DNA from: an uncultured Eubacteriales bacterium
GTDB lineage: Bacteria; Bacillota; Clostridia; Christensenellales; UMGS416
Length of the DNA: 21,622 nucleotides
Assembly: GCA_900542005.1 (NCBI GenBank)
Contig: UQLW01000044.1
Span: 1-21,622 of the forward strand
Direction: 5' to 3'
Part shown: in pieces, positions 15,413-21,622 of the stretch
How positions within the stretch are numbered: position 1 is the first letter of the stretch
How the letters are laid out: each line of letters begins with the position of its first letter
Notes under the pieces: model-generated
Database searches by the model: none
What the model was told of the DNA's origin: nothing
The model's input: only the letters and a program-made list of their open reading frames with translations
Made by a program: the position numbers and the translations under genes

Positions 15413-15437
15413 TTTCAAGCTGCCAGGCAGCTTCAAA
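15413..15437. promoter_or_regulatory. 25-bp dyad just upstream of the livJ ribosome binding site
   Basis: The arms at 15413-15423 (TTTCAAGCTGC) and 15427-15437 (GCAGCTTCAAA) pair at 10 of 11 positions around a 3-base centre. It sits 27 bases before the livJ start and downstream of the leader terminator. No T-run follows. It could be an operator or an RNA hairpin that affects livJ translation or mRNA stability. Confidence 0.45.
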
Positions 15438-15455
15438 TATCCGGTGATGGGGGGT

Positions 15456-15489
15456 AAAAGAAAAGCGGCCTTGCTTCCAGCAAAGCCGC
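15456..15489 (-). terminator. Intrinsic terminator inside the liv operon leader
   Basis: On the minus strand GCGGCTTTGC (15489-15480) pairs with GCAAGGCCGC (15474-15465) over 10 bp with one G-U, around the loop TGGAA. TTTTCTTTT follows directly. It lies between the leader promoter and livJ, so any livJ transcript from that promoter must read through it. Confidence 0.88.
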
Positions 15490-15534
15490 GTAAGCGTTTC
15501 CCTGGCCTCCCTTATCGGGGAGACGGGCGGCTTT
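15465..15534 (-). promoter_or_regulatory. Candidate attenuator: mutually exclusive antiterminator and terminator
   Basis: On the minus strand the 8-mer AAAGCCGC at 15534-15527 is the exact complement of GCGGCTTT at 15489-15482, which is the 5' arm of the terminator. When the 8-mer pairs with it, the terminator cannot form. A small hairpin (CTCCC / GGGAG) with loop CGATAA lies between the two. The TAA in that loop is the stop codon of the 78-codon leader ORF. The 8-mer itself is in the codons for residues 72-74 of that ORF. A ribosome that finishes the ORF would cover the 8-mer and favour termination, whereas one stalled earlier would leave it free. I do not recognise a known riboswitch or T-box consensus. 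Confidence 0.6.
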
Positions 15535-15748
15535 CCTGCCCTTGGCTGAAGCAAATGAACCATACGCCGGGTACAATGGGCAGCCACAGTCGAATGGATA
15601 CAGATACGGCCAGCAGGCAGACGATAAGAAAAAGGGACGCAGCCATAAAGGCAGCGTCCATCAGACTGGCATAGGGTTTGCGGGCAGAGCGTGCCGTGCA
15701 GGAACGCGCATGGCAAAATGCACGATTCATATGACAAGAACAAAACAT
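15512..15748 (-). CDS. 78-residue leader ORF rich in Leu/Ile/Val (leader peptide or small membrane protein)
   Basis: This ORF begins about 24 bases after the predicted transcription start, with AGGGAGGGG about 8 bases before its ATG. The N-terminal third is Cys/His/Arg-rich (Cys 3, 5, 12, 17; His 6, 13). Residues 39-65 are strongly hydrophobic, with 15 of 27 being Leu, Ile or Val. The last codons form the antiterminator strand and the stop codon lies in the adjacent hairpin loop. Position and composition fit a leader peptide that senses branched-chain aminoacyl-tRNA supply for the liv operon. At 78 residues it is longer than classical leaders. The hydrophobic stretch could also simply be a membrane segment of a real small protein. 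I do not recognise a family. Confidence 0.55.
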   Translation of the reverse strand: MFCSCHMNRAFCHARSCTARSARKPYASLMDAAFMAASLFLIVCLLAVSVSIRLWLPIVPGVWFICFSQGQESRPSPR

Positions 15749-15778
15749 CTGCTCAGCCCCTCCCTTTGATTTTATCCT

Positions 15779-15807
15779 ATTTTAGTCATTCCATAGGGAA
15801 TTGTCAA
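15779..15807 (-). promoter_or_regulatory. Promoter of the liv operon leader
   Basis: On the minus strand a perfect TTGACA (15807-15802) and TAAAAT (15784-15779, 5 of 6) are separated by exactly 17 bases. The leader ORF Shine-Dalgarno sequence follows at once. It is one of the best promoter matches in the window and is the only clear one ahead of livJ. Confidence 0.8.
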
Positions 15808-15884
15808 TAAGAAAATGAAGCGAAGGATGATTTGAGAGGGCTTTATTTTACAAATTGCATCCGGTCATCCTGCATAGAGGCGCG

Positions 15885-17051
15885 TTAAGCCTCCATCAGC
15901 CTGCAGGCCAAAGCTTCCAGGGCGGCTTCGTCGGCGGGCTTCATGGCGGAGCGGATGGAGACCACCGGCTCTACCAGCGTAAGGGCCTTCATCCCCTCCA
16001 GGATGGCCTTCATGCATTTCCCGGCGGAGGGGGCCCAGCTGCCGTTTTCAATCAGCGCCACGGTCCGCTTCTGATAGGCTTTGGCCTTAAGGTGCAGCAG
16101 GAAATCCTCCATGCAGGGGAACACGCCGCCGTCATAGGAGGCGGCAGCCAGCACCAGGCGGTCGTACCGGAAGGCATCCTCCACAGCCTCGGCCATGTCG
16201 CAGCGGGCCAGATCATACAGGACAACCTTGGGCGCGCCCTTGGCCTCAAGCAGGGCGGCCAGCTTGCGGGCCGCCCCGGCGGTATGCCCGTGGATGGAGG
16301 CATAGGCGATGACGATGCCCCGGTCTTCGGGCTCGTAGCGGCTCCAGATGTCGTATTTGCCGATGTAATGGCCCAGGTTTTCCTTGAGGATGGGGCCATG
16401 CAGGGGGCAGATCATGGCGATATCCAGCGTAGCGGCCTTCTTCAGCAGGGCTTGTACCTGCGCGCCATACTTGCCAACGATGTTGAAATAATAGCGGCGG
16501 GCCTCGCAGTCCCAGGGTTCATCGGCGGACAGCGCGCCGAATTTGCCGAAGCCATCGGCGGAAAAGAGAATTTTTTCGGCCTTGTCATAGCTGACCATGA
16601 CCTCCGGCCAATGGACCATGGGCGCCATGAAGAACTGAAGGGTATGGCGGCCTAGGCAGAGAGTATCGCCCTCCTTGACCACCAGGCTGCGGCCGGTCAG
16701 GTCGACGGTGAAGAACTGGCTGATCATGGCAAAGGTTTTCGCGTTGCCCACGACCTGCAGGGCAGGATATTTCTCGGCCAGCACCTGAATGTTGGCGGCA
16801 TGGTCGGGCTCCATATGGGAGACGATGAGGTAATCCACCGTGCGCCCTGCCAGGGCTTGTTCCAGGTTTTCCAGCCATTGGGCGGTGGCACGGGCATCCA
16901 CCGTGTCCATGACGGCTACCTTGTCGTCAAGGATCACATAGCTGTTGTAGGATACGCCGTTGGGCACGACGTATTGGCTTTCAAAGAGATCGATGGTCGT
17001 ATCGTCCGCGCCGATATAGCGCACAGAATCGGTAATGGTAATATCCTTCAT
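15885..17051 (-). CDS. fprA: A-type flavodiiron protein (FprA family)
   Basis: The 388-residue protein has a metallo-beta-lactamase-like diiron domain followed by a flavodoxin domain. The diiron ligands are visible as SHMEPDHA (HxExDH), the His in MVHWPEVM, the Asp in SADGFG and the His in CPLHGP. The flavodoxin FMN loop reads AYASIHGHT at about residue 253. Such enzymes reduce O2 to water or NO to N2O in the cytoplasm of anaerobes, with electrons from rubredoxin or F420H2. No rubredoxin gene is adjacent. The ATG at 17051 has AGGGAGG 6 bases upstream. An in-frame GTG at 17057 directly abuts that sequence and is less likely. The gene has its own promoter, and I see no clear U-rich terminator after it. 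Confidence 0.93.
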   Translation of the reverse strand: MKDITITDSVRYIGADDTTIDLFESQYVVPNGVSYNSYVILDDKVAVMDTVDARATAQWLENLEQALAGRTVDYLIVSHMEPDHAANIQVLAEKYPALQVVGNAKTFAMISQFFTVDLTGRSLVVKEGDTLCLGRHTLQFFMAPMVHWPEVMVSYDKAEKILFSADGFGKFGALSADEPWDCEARRYYFNIVGKYGAQVQALLKKAATLDIAMICPLHGPILKENLGHYIGKYDIWSRYEPEDRGIVIAYASIHGHTAGAARKLAALLEAKGAPKVVLYDLARCDMAEAVEDAFRYDRLVLAAASYDGGVFPCMEDFLLHLKAKAYQKRTVALIENGSWAPSAGKCMKAILEGMKALTLVEPVVSIRSAMKPADEAALEALACRLMEA

Positions 17052-17134
17052 AGGCACCCTCCCTTAATCCATTTGCATTCTGCCGGGGAACTGCGCTCTT
17101 GCAGGCGCATCCTGCCCGGCGATGTCCGTCTATC

Positions 17135-17163
17135 ATTATACCCGGCAAAGGCCCGGTTTTCAA
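17135..17163 (-). promoter_or_regulatory. Promoter of the flavodiiron protein gene
   Basis: On the minus strand TTGAAA (17163-17158) and a perfect TATAAT (17140-17135) are separated by 17 bases. The 5' untranslated region would be about 75 bases and contains a GCAGG-ATGCG-CCTGC hairpin. Confidence 0.75.
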
Positions 17164-17227
17164 GGATGCGGGCGCAGGCGGCCCGCGCTTTGCCGCGCTG
17201 ATTTTCCCCCGGCCGGGGCGCTGGGCG

Positions 17228-17260
17228 AAAAAGGGCCGGCTGGAAGCGCTCCAGCCGGCC
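17228..17260 (-). terminator. Intrinsic terminator of asnS
   Basis: On the minus strand the perfect 10-bp stem GGCCGGCTGG / CCAGCCGGCC with loop AGCGCTT is followed by CTTTTTC. It lies 20 bases after the asnS stop codon and upstream of the flavodiiron gene promoter. Confidence 0.85.
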
Positions 17261-17279
17261 GGCAGGGATGAAAATTGCT

Positions 17280-18677
<1,398 letters not shown>

Positions 18678-18720
18678 CGATTATGCTCCCTTCTTGTTGA
18701 ACAAAACTCCATTAAACGGT

Positions 18721-18749
18721 ATTATACCCGAATTATCCCCCGCAAACAA
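18721..18749 (-). promoter_or_regulatory. Promoter of asnS
   Basis: On the minus strand TTGTTT (18749-18744) and a perfect TATAAT (18726-18721) are separated by 17 bases. The start codon is 43 bases past the -10 box. Confidence 0.7.
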
Positions 18750-18769
18750 GTGGCCTGTCGGCGGGGGAT
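18735..18769. repeat. 9-bp perfect inverted repeat flanking the asnS -35 element
   Basis: ATCCCCCGC at 18735-18743 and GCGGGGGAT at 18761-18769 are exact reverse complements separated by 17 bases. The -35 hexamer of asnS lies in the spacer. The gap between asnS and the divergent peptidase gene is under 200 bases, so the repeat could be a regulator site serving one or both genes. Confidence 0.5.
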
Positions 18770-18835
18770 TGCCGGTTTACGCGCGGGCAAAACGTCATCC
18801 GGGCCTTTGGGGCTTTTTTCTGGGGCATTGGCGGT

Positions 18836-18841
18836 TATAAT
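18836..18841 (+). promoter_or_regulatory. -10 element of the YugP-type peptidase gene
   Basis: A perfect TATAAT lies 29 bases upstream of the chosen start codon. The expected -35 position holds only CTTTTT, so the promoter is incomplete as read. Confidence 0.35.
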
Positions 18842-18870
18842 AAGGGCAAAGCATGAATGAGGTGAGTAAA

Positions 18871-19563
18871 ATGCCCTTTTTCGGATATTATCTGGATCCC
18901 ACATGGCTGCTCCTGCTGCCGGCCATCCTTCTTTCAGCCTGGGCCCAGTGGCAGGTATCCTCCAGCTTCAACCGGTATGCCCGCACGCTTTCGGCCGGGG
19001 GCTGGACGGCGGCGGCCATGGCCCGGCGCATGCTGGACAGCCACGGGCTTTCCTCGGTGCAGGTGATCGAAACCAAAGGCAACCTGACCGACCACTATGA
19101 TCCCAAGCGCAAGGTGCTGGCCCTCTCCCAGTCGGTATACGGCTACTCGTCGCTGGCGGCGCTGGGGGTGGCGGCCCACGAGGTCGGCCACGCGGTGCAG
19201 CATGCCCAGGGCTACCGGCCTATTGCCTGGCGCAGCGCGCTGGTGCCGGTGACCAACCTGGGTTCGTCCCTTTCCTGGCCGCTGCTGCTGGCGGGGCTGA
19301 TCTTCTCCTTCCGGCCGCTGGTCACGGCGGGCATCGTGCTTTTTGCCCTGGTGGTGCTGTTTCAGCTGGTAACCCTGCCGGTAGAATTCAACGCCAGCTC
19401 CCGGGCACTGGCCATGCTGGAGGGCGACGGCTATCTGCAGAGGCAGGAGATCGGCGGGGCGAAGGCCGTGCTGCGGGCCGCCGCGCTGACCTATCTGGCT
19501 TCGGCGCTGATGGCTGTGCTCCAGTTGGTCAGGCTGGTGCTCATTTCGCGCAACCGGGATTAG
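18871..19563 (+). CDS. YugP-type membrane zinc metallopeptidase (PF04298-like)
   Basis: The 230-residue protein has an N-terminal membrane segment (LDPTWLLLLPAILLSAWAQ) and a soluble catalytic region. That region carries NLTDHYDPKRKVLALS and the zinc motif AAHEVGHAVQHA (HExxH). Two more hydrophobic segments follow, then PVEFNASSRALAML, whose Glu is the likely third zinc ligand. This matches the YugP family of neutral zinc metallopeptidases, widespread in Firmicutes with a poorly known substrate. The ATG at 18871 has GAGGTG 6 bases upstream. An in-frame ATG at 18853 lacks a suitable site. The gene is divergent from asnS and ends before a bidirectional terminator. Confidence 0.92.
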   Translation: MPFFGYYLDPTWLLLLPAILLSAWAQWQVSSSFNRYARTLSAGGWTAAAMARRMLDSHGLSSVQVIETKGNLTDHYDPKRKVLALSQSVYGYSSLAALGVAAHEVGHAVQHAQGYRPIAWRSALVPVTNLGSSLSWPLLLAGLIFSFRPLVTAGIVLFALVVLFQLVTLPVEFNASSRALAMLEGDGYLQRQEIGGAKAVLRAAALTYLASALMAVLQLVRLVLISRNRD

Positions 19564-19575
19564 CCGTGCGATTCT

Positions 19576-19612
19576 ATAAAAAAGGAAGGGGAGCGGTGTA
19601 TCCGCTCCCCTT
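19576..19612. terminator. Bidirectional terminator between the peptidase gene and the DUF1540 operon
   Basis: AAGGGGAGCGG (19586-19596) and CCGCTCCCCTT (19602-19612) form an 11-bp perfect stem with a TGTAT loop. On the minus strand it is followed by CCTTTTTT, a good U-run for the 85-aa gene. On the plus strand the following TTTGAGAGTTT is weaker. Confidence 0.85.
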
Positions 19613-19619
19613 TGAGAGT

Positions 19620-19877
19620 TTAGTCCTTTTGATCCGGATCCATTTCATCGGGGGTGGGCTTAGCGCCCAGCATCCGGGTGGGATTGGTCCATAGCTGGTT
19701 AAAGGCGGCGGTGCCGATTTCGTTTTCCGGCAGCGCCGCAGGCGCGATGCCCGTCATCTCCATGGAGGAGATGGTGCCGTTATCCAGAAGGTCCATCTCG
19801 AAGTCTTCCCGCTGCCGGGGCGTCGGATTGTCCGGAAGGCGGTCGTGCCCCGGCTTGCCCCGCTTTTTGTCGCTCAT
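19620..19877 (-). CDS. Hypothetical 85-aa hydrophilic protein
   Basis: I do not recognise this protein. It is 85 residues, soluble and highly polar. It opens with a basic segment (MSDKKRGKPGHDRL), then has a Pro/Asp-rich region, a short central stretch with ISSMEMTGIAPAALPENEIG, and an acidic tail ending in DEMDPDQKD. There is no Cys, no signal peptide and no membrane segment. Its ATG shares one base with the stop of the upstream DUF1540 gene (TAATG), so it is translated by coupling and is likely functionally linked. The frame extends 8 codons further upstream into the DUF1540 gene, but the coupled start is more plausible. Confidence 0.7.
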   Translation of the reverse strand: MSDKKRGKPGHDRLPDNPTPRQREDFEMDLLDNGTISSMEMTGIAPAALPENEIGTAAFNQLWTNPTRMLGAKPTPDEMDPDQKD

Positions 19878-20053
19878 TACTTGGCCTCGTAGTTGGAGCA
19901 CATGCTTTCGCGGCCCTTTTCGCCGGTATGGCAGTGGGGGCAGGGCGATACCTTGATGGCGCTCAGGCCGCAGCAGCCCTCGCGGTCGTTATGGGAGCAG
20001 CTTACAACGTCGCAGTGGATACATTGGTTATGTTCGCGGTTCAGATGACTCAT
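19877..20053 (-). CDS. DUF1540-type small cysteine-rich protein
   Basis: This 58-residue ORF has eight cysteines and several histidines. The pattern is QCIHCDVVSCSHND, then CCGLSAIKV, CPHCHTG and MCSNYEAK. The opening CIxCxVxxCxxN and the following C...I+V fit DUF1540 proteins of Clostridia and Bacilli, which are presumed metal-binding and of unknown function; some are linked to sporulation. The start has a strong AAGGAGGT 7 bases upstream. Its stop overlaps the ATG of the 85-aa gene. The gene is short enough to be missed by size-filtered gene calling. I could not find a convincing promoter in the short gap to the tRNA gene. Confidence 0.85.
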   Translation of the reverse strand: MSHLNREHNQCIHCDVVSCSHNDREGCCGLSAIKVSPCPHCHTGEKGRESMCSNYEAK

Positions 20054-20145
20054 GATCGTTACCTCCTTTTTGGGTTCATCGCTATTGTGCCACCTGCGCC
20101 GCTTTTCACGCCCGCCAGTTTTTTCAAATCATAGCCAAAATGTGC

Positions 20146-20174
20146 TTGCAATACGGATCAAGCTATGCTATAAT
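20146..20174 (+). promoter_or_regulatory. Promoter of the tRNA-Ala gene
   Basis: TTGCAA at 20146-20151 (5 of 6) and a perfect TATAAT at 20169-20174 are separated by 17 bases. The mature tRNA begins 18 bases after the -10 box. Confidence 0.8.
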
Positions 20175-20192
20175 TTCAATCGTTCCGTCCGT

Positions 20193-20268
20193 GGGGGTAT
20201 GGCTCAGTTGGTAGAGCGTCGCGTTCGCAATGCGAAGGTCAGGGGTTCGAATCCCCTTACCTCCACCA
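20193..20268 (+). tRNA. tRNA-Ala (anticodon CGC)
   Basis: The 76-base gene folds as a full cloverleaf. The acceptor stem is GGGGGTA with TACCTCC. The D-arm is GGCTCAGTTGGTAGAGC and the T-arm is AGGGG-TTCGAAT-CCCCT. The anticodon loop is TTCGCAA on a TCGCG/TGCGA stem, giving anticodon CGC, which reads GCG alanine codons. The 3' CCA is encoded. Promoter and terminator are immediate, so it is transcribed alone. Confidence 0.97.
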
Positions 20269-20274
20269 TACAAG

Positions 20275-20309
20275 GCACTGGATTTTGTTCAAAAATCCAG
20301 TGCTTTTTT
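20275..20309 (+). terminator. Intrinsic terminator of the tRNA-Ala gene
   Basis: GCACTGGATTTT and AAAATCCAGTGC form a perfect 12-bp stem with a GTTCA loop, followed by TTTTTTG. It starts 6 bases after the CCA end of the tRNA. Confidence 0.93.
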
Positions 20310-20345
20310 GTTCCTTAGCTATGCGTTTTATGGAATCGATCATGA

Positions 20346-20374
20346 TTGATTTTATTCATTTGGTGGGCTAAAAT
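20346..20374 (+). promoter_or_regulatory. Candidate promoter of the chloramphenicol acetyltransferase gene
   Basis: TTGATT at 20346-20351 (4 of 6) and TAAAAT at 20369-20374 (5 of 6) are separated by 17 bases. It lies in a locally AT-rich stretch after the tRNA terminator and predicts a leader of about 130 bases before the start codon. Confidence 0.55.
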
Positions 20375-20397
20375 ACAGGAAGGTTCACTTCTGGATT

Positions 20398-20479
20398 GCC
20401 GGAAAACGTCGCAAAGAGATTAGCCCGGTGGGGTTTGGGTTATTGATTTGAATAACGATAATTTTCCGGCGTTTGCCGG
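20398..20479 (+). promoter_or_regulatory. Leader of the cat gene with competing hairpins
   Basis: GCCGGAAAA at 20398-20406 is the exact complement of TTTTCCGGC at 20462-20470. The end of that second strand can instead pair locally, as CCGGC (20466-20470) with GCCGG (20475-20479) around GTTT. Only one of the two pairings can form at a time. No T-run follows, and I see no ATG-started leader peptide in the leader. Control of the downstream gene, if any, would more likely be at translation. Confidence 0.35.
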
Positions 20480-20509
20480 GCGGATTGCTTGAATGGGGAG
20501 GGATGCGGT

Positions 20510-21175
20510 ATGGCCTTTCACCGGATCGATGTGGAGCATTGGGCGCGAAAGGAACATTATGAGCATTTTATGCAGGAGGTGGTCTGCAGCTATTCCATGA
20601 CCGCAGACCTGGATATTACATGGCTGAAGGGACAGCGGCTATACCCCGCCATGCTCTGGCTGCTGACGGACACGGTGCAGGCGATCCCTGAATTCCGGAC
20701 GGCGGCTACCGAGGAGGGGCTGGGCGTATACGACGGCATGACGCCCGCCTACACGGTCTTTCACCAGCAGACGAAGACCTTCTCCTGCCTTTGGACGGCG
20801 TTTTCTGAGGATTATCCCACCTTCCTGAAGGCCTATGAGGCGGATATTGAAGCGTATGGGACGGACGTCCATTATATCGCCAAGCCCGGAAGGCCAGCCA
20901 ATTCCTTCGACGTATCGGTACTGCCCTGGGCCTGCTTTACCGGCTTTCATTTGAACATCGCAGGCGACGGAAAATATCTGCTGCCCATCTTTACCATCGG
21001 GCGGAAGTTTGAGCGGGATGGCCGCCTTTATTTGCCGCTGGCCATCCAGGTGCATCATGCGGTATGCGATGGATACCATATCTGCCTGTTCGTCAATACC
21101 CTGCAGGAAAAGATCGAGCGCTTTCCGGCCTGCGGGCGGCAGGCGGATGGAAGCGCCGGCGGCGAGCAGCGCTGA
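20510..21175 (+). CDS. cat: Type A chloramphenicol O-acetyltransferase
   Basis: The 221-residue enzyme transfers acetyl from acetyl-CoA to the 3-hydroxyl of chloramphenicol in the cytoplasm; the active form is a trimer. The catalytic motif HHAVCDGYH is complete (about 182-190), with the catalytic base at His 183 and the structural Asp 187. The preceding LPLAIQV, LLPIFTIGRKF and the CSYSMTADLDIT block near the N-terminus match the family throughout. From memory it most resembles the clostridial CatP/CatQ branch. The ATG at 20510 has GGGGAGG 8 bases upstream; an in-frame TTG at 20489 is less likely. The last 15 residues are a low-complexity tail. An intrinsic terminator follows. Resistance is likely from motif integrity but is not proven. 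Confidence 0.93.
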   Translation: MAFHRIDVEHWARKEHYEHFMQEVVCSYSMTADLDITWLKGQRLYPAMLWLLTDTVQAIPEFRTAATEEGLGVYDGMTPAYTVFHQQTKTFSCLWTAFSEDYPTFLKAYEADIEAYGTDVHYIAKPGRPANSFDVSVLPWACFTGFHLNIAGDGKYLLPIFTIGRKFERDGRLYLPLAIQVHHAVCDGYHICLFVNTLQEKIERFPACGRQADGSAGGEQR

Positions 21176-21202
21176 TAACCGGCCTGGGCTGCGCGCCCTT
21201 TC

Positions 21203-21241
21203 CCCGCTTTCCGGACTTGTATCCGAAAAGCGGGTTTTTTT
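21203..21241 (+). terminator. Intrinsic terminator of the cat gene
   Basis: CCCGCTTTCCGGA and TCCGAAAAGCGGG form a 13-bp stem with one mismatch around CTTGTA, followed by seven Ts (21235-21241). It is 27 bases downstream of the cat stop codon. Confidence 0.9.
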
Positions 21242-21311
21242 ATCCTGTGGGGGAACGCATATCCCTCCTGCAGCGGCCGGAGCCCTTGGGGCAGCAGCGA
21301 ATGGATTTCCT

Positions 21312-21340
21312 TTGACAGCGGCCGGTGGATCGCCTACAAT
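21312..21340 (+). promoter_or_regulatory. Promoter of the Lhr-like helicase gene
   Basis: A perfect TTGACA at 21312-21317 and TACAAT at 21335-21340 (5 of 6) are separated by 17 bases. The start codon is 38 bases further on. Confidence 0.75.
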
Positions 21341-21378
21341 GAGAACATATGAACGCAAAGGGCGGGGGATGCAGGAGC

Positions 21379-21622
21379 ATGGAGGTATTGGGGCTGTTTC
21401 ACGAGGCCACGGCGCGCTGGTTCGCAGCCGGGGTAGGCGAGCCGACTGCGGTGCAGCGGGAGGCATGGCCGGCGATTGCCGGGGGCGGGCATGTGCTCGT
21501 CAGCGCGCCGACAGGCACGGGCAAGACCCTGGCGGCCTTCCTGGTATGGATCGACCGGCTAAAGCGGCAGGCAAGGGAAGGGACGCTGGAGGACAGGCTG
21601 CAGGTGATCTATATTTCCCCCC
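21379..21622 (+). CDS. N-terminus of an Lhr-like DEAD/DEAH-box helicase (cut by the window end)
   Basis: The first 81 residues of a superfamily 2 helicase are present and the frame is open to the window edge. The Q-motif-like segment GEPTAVQREAWPAIAGG is followed by motif I (Walker A) VLVSAPTGTGKTLAAFLVW and then by IYISPP, the start of motif Ia. This order and the APTG(T/S)GKTLAAFL wording are typical of Lhr (large helicase-related) proteins. These are usually more than 800 residues long and act in DNA repair. A GGGGG-containing site lies about 10 bases before the ATG. The rest of the gene is outside the window. Confidence 0.85.
   Translation, partial: MEVLGLFHEATARWFAAGVGEPTAVQREAWPAIAGGGHVLVSAPTGTGKTLAAFLVWIDRLKRQAREGTLEDRLQVIYISP

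Noticed and set aside
15456..15540. A known metabolite riboswitch in the liv leader
   Set aside because: I compared it by eye with the SAM, TPP, glycine, cobalamin, c-di-GMP, ykkC/ppGpp and T-box consensus elements I remember and found no match. A covariance-model search would be decisive.
15387..15743. In-frame upstream extension of the livJ open frame
   Set aside because: It runs through the leader terminator and dyad and has no signal-like start. The lipoprotein signal with its own ribosome binding site begins at 15386.
18678..18760. A T-box leader ahead of asnS
   Set aside because: The distance from the -10 box to the start codon is only about 43 bases and no T-box consensus is present.
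20193..20509. tRNA-Ala as the attachment site of an integrated element carrying cat
   Set aside because: I saw no second copy of the tRNA 3' end and no integrase gene in the window, so there is no direct support beyond position.

Overview
The window is GC-rich bacterial chromosome with dense coding, AGGAGG-type ribosome binding sites and TTGACA/TATAAT-type promoters at 17-bp spacing. The gene content suggests an anaerobic member of the Clostridia, possibly a gut Christensenellales-type lineage: an A-type flavodiiron protein, a YugP-type membrane peptidase, a DUF1540 protein, a clostridial-type chloramphenicol acetyltransferase and a Tet(M)-like GTPase. The taxon is inference; no rRNA or other taxonomic marker is present.

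Layout. 1-153 is the tail of an unidentified gene, perhaps a solute-binding protein. 266-2971 (+) holds a Tet(M)/EF-G-like GTPase and a GyrI-like effector-binding protein, closed by a 42-bp perfect palindrome. 3033-5100 (-) holds a MATE transporter and an UlaG-like metallo-beta-lactamase-fold hydrolase. 5240-8964 (-) is a two-gene ABC exporter, probably a heterodimer. 9063-10489 (-) is a GHKL histidine kinase and LytTR response regulator pair with its own promoter and terminator. 10633-15386 (-) is a complete branched-chain amino acid (Liv) ABC importer in the order livJ-livH-livM-livG-livF. 15456-15807 (-) is the leader of that operon: a strong promoter, a 78-codon ORF rich in Leu/Ile/Val, and mutually exclusive antiterminator and terminator hairpins. 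15885-18677 (-) holds a flavodiiron protein and asparaginyl-tRNA synthetase, each with its own promoter. 18871-19563 (+) is a YugP-type zinc metallopeptidase. 19620-20053 (-) is a DUF1540 protein coupled to an unknown 85-aa protein. 20193-20268 (+) is tRNA-Ala(CGC). 20510-21175 (+) is a type A chloramphenicol acetyltransferase with a long leader. 21379 to the end (+) is the start of an Lhr-like helicase.

How the parts work together. The Liv importer would bring in branched-chain amino acids. Its leader has the geometry of a ribosome-mediated attenuator: stalling in the Leu/Ile/Val-rich stretch would expose an antiterminator strand that lies in the last codons of the leader ORF and prevent termination. 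This is the most notable observation in the window. The kinase/regulator pair lies directly upstream of the ABC exporter on the same strand but is separated from it by a strong terminator, so any link between them would be regulatory rather than co-transcriptional. Several genes (Tet(M)-like GTPase, MATE pump, ABC exporter, chloramphenicol acetyltransferase) belong to families that include drug-resistance proteins. There is no transposase, integrase or other mark of a mobile island.
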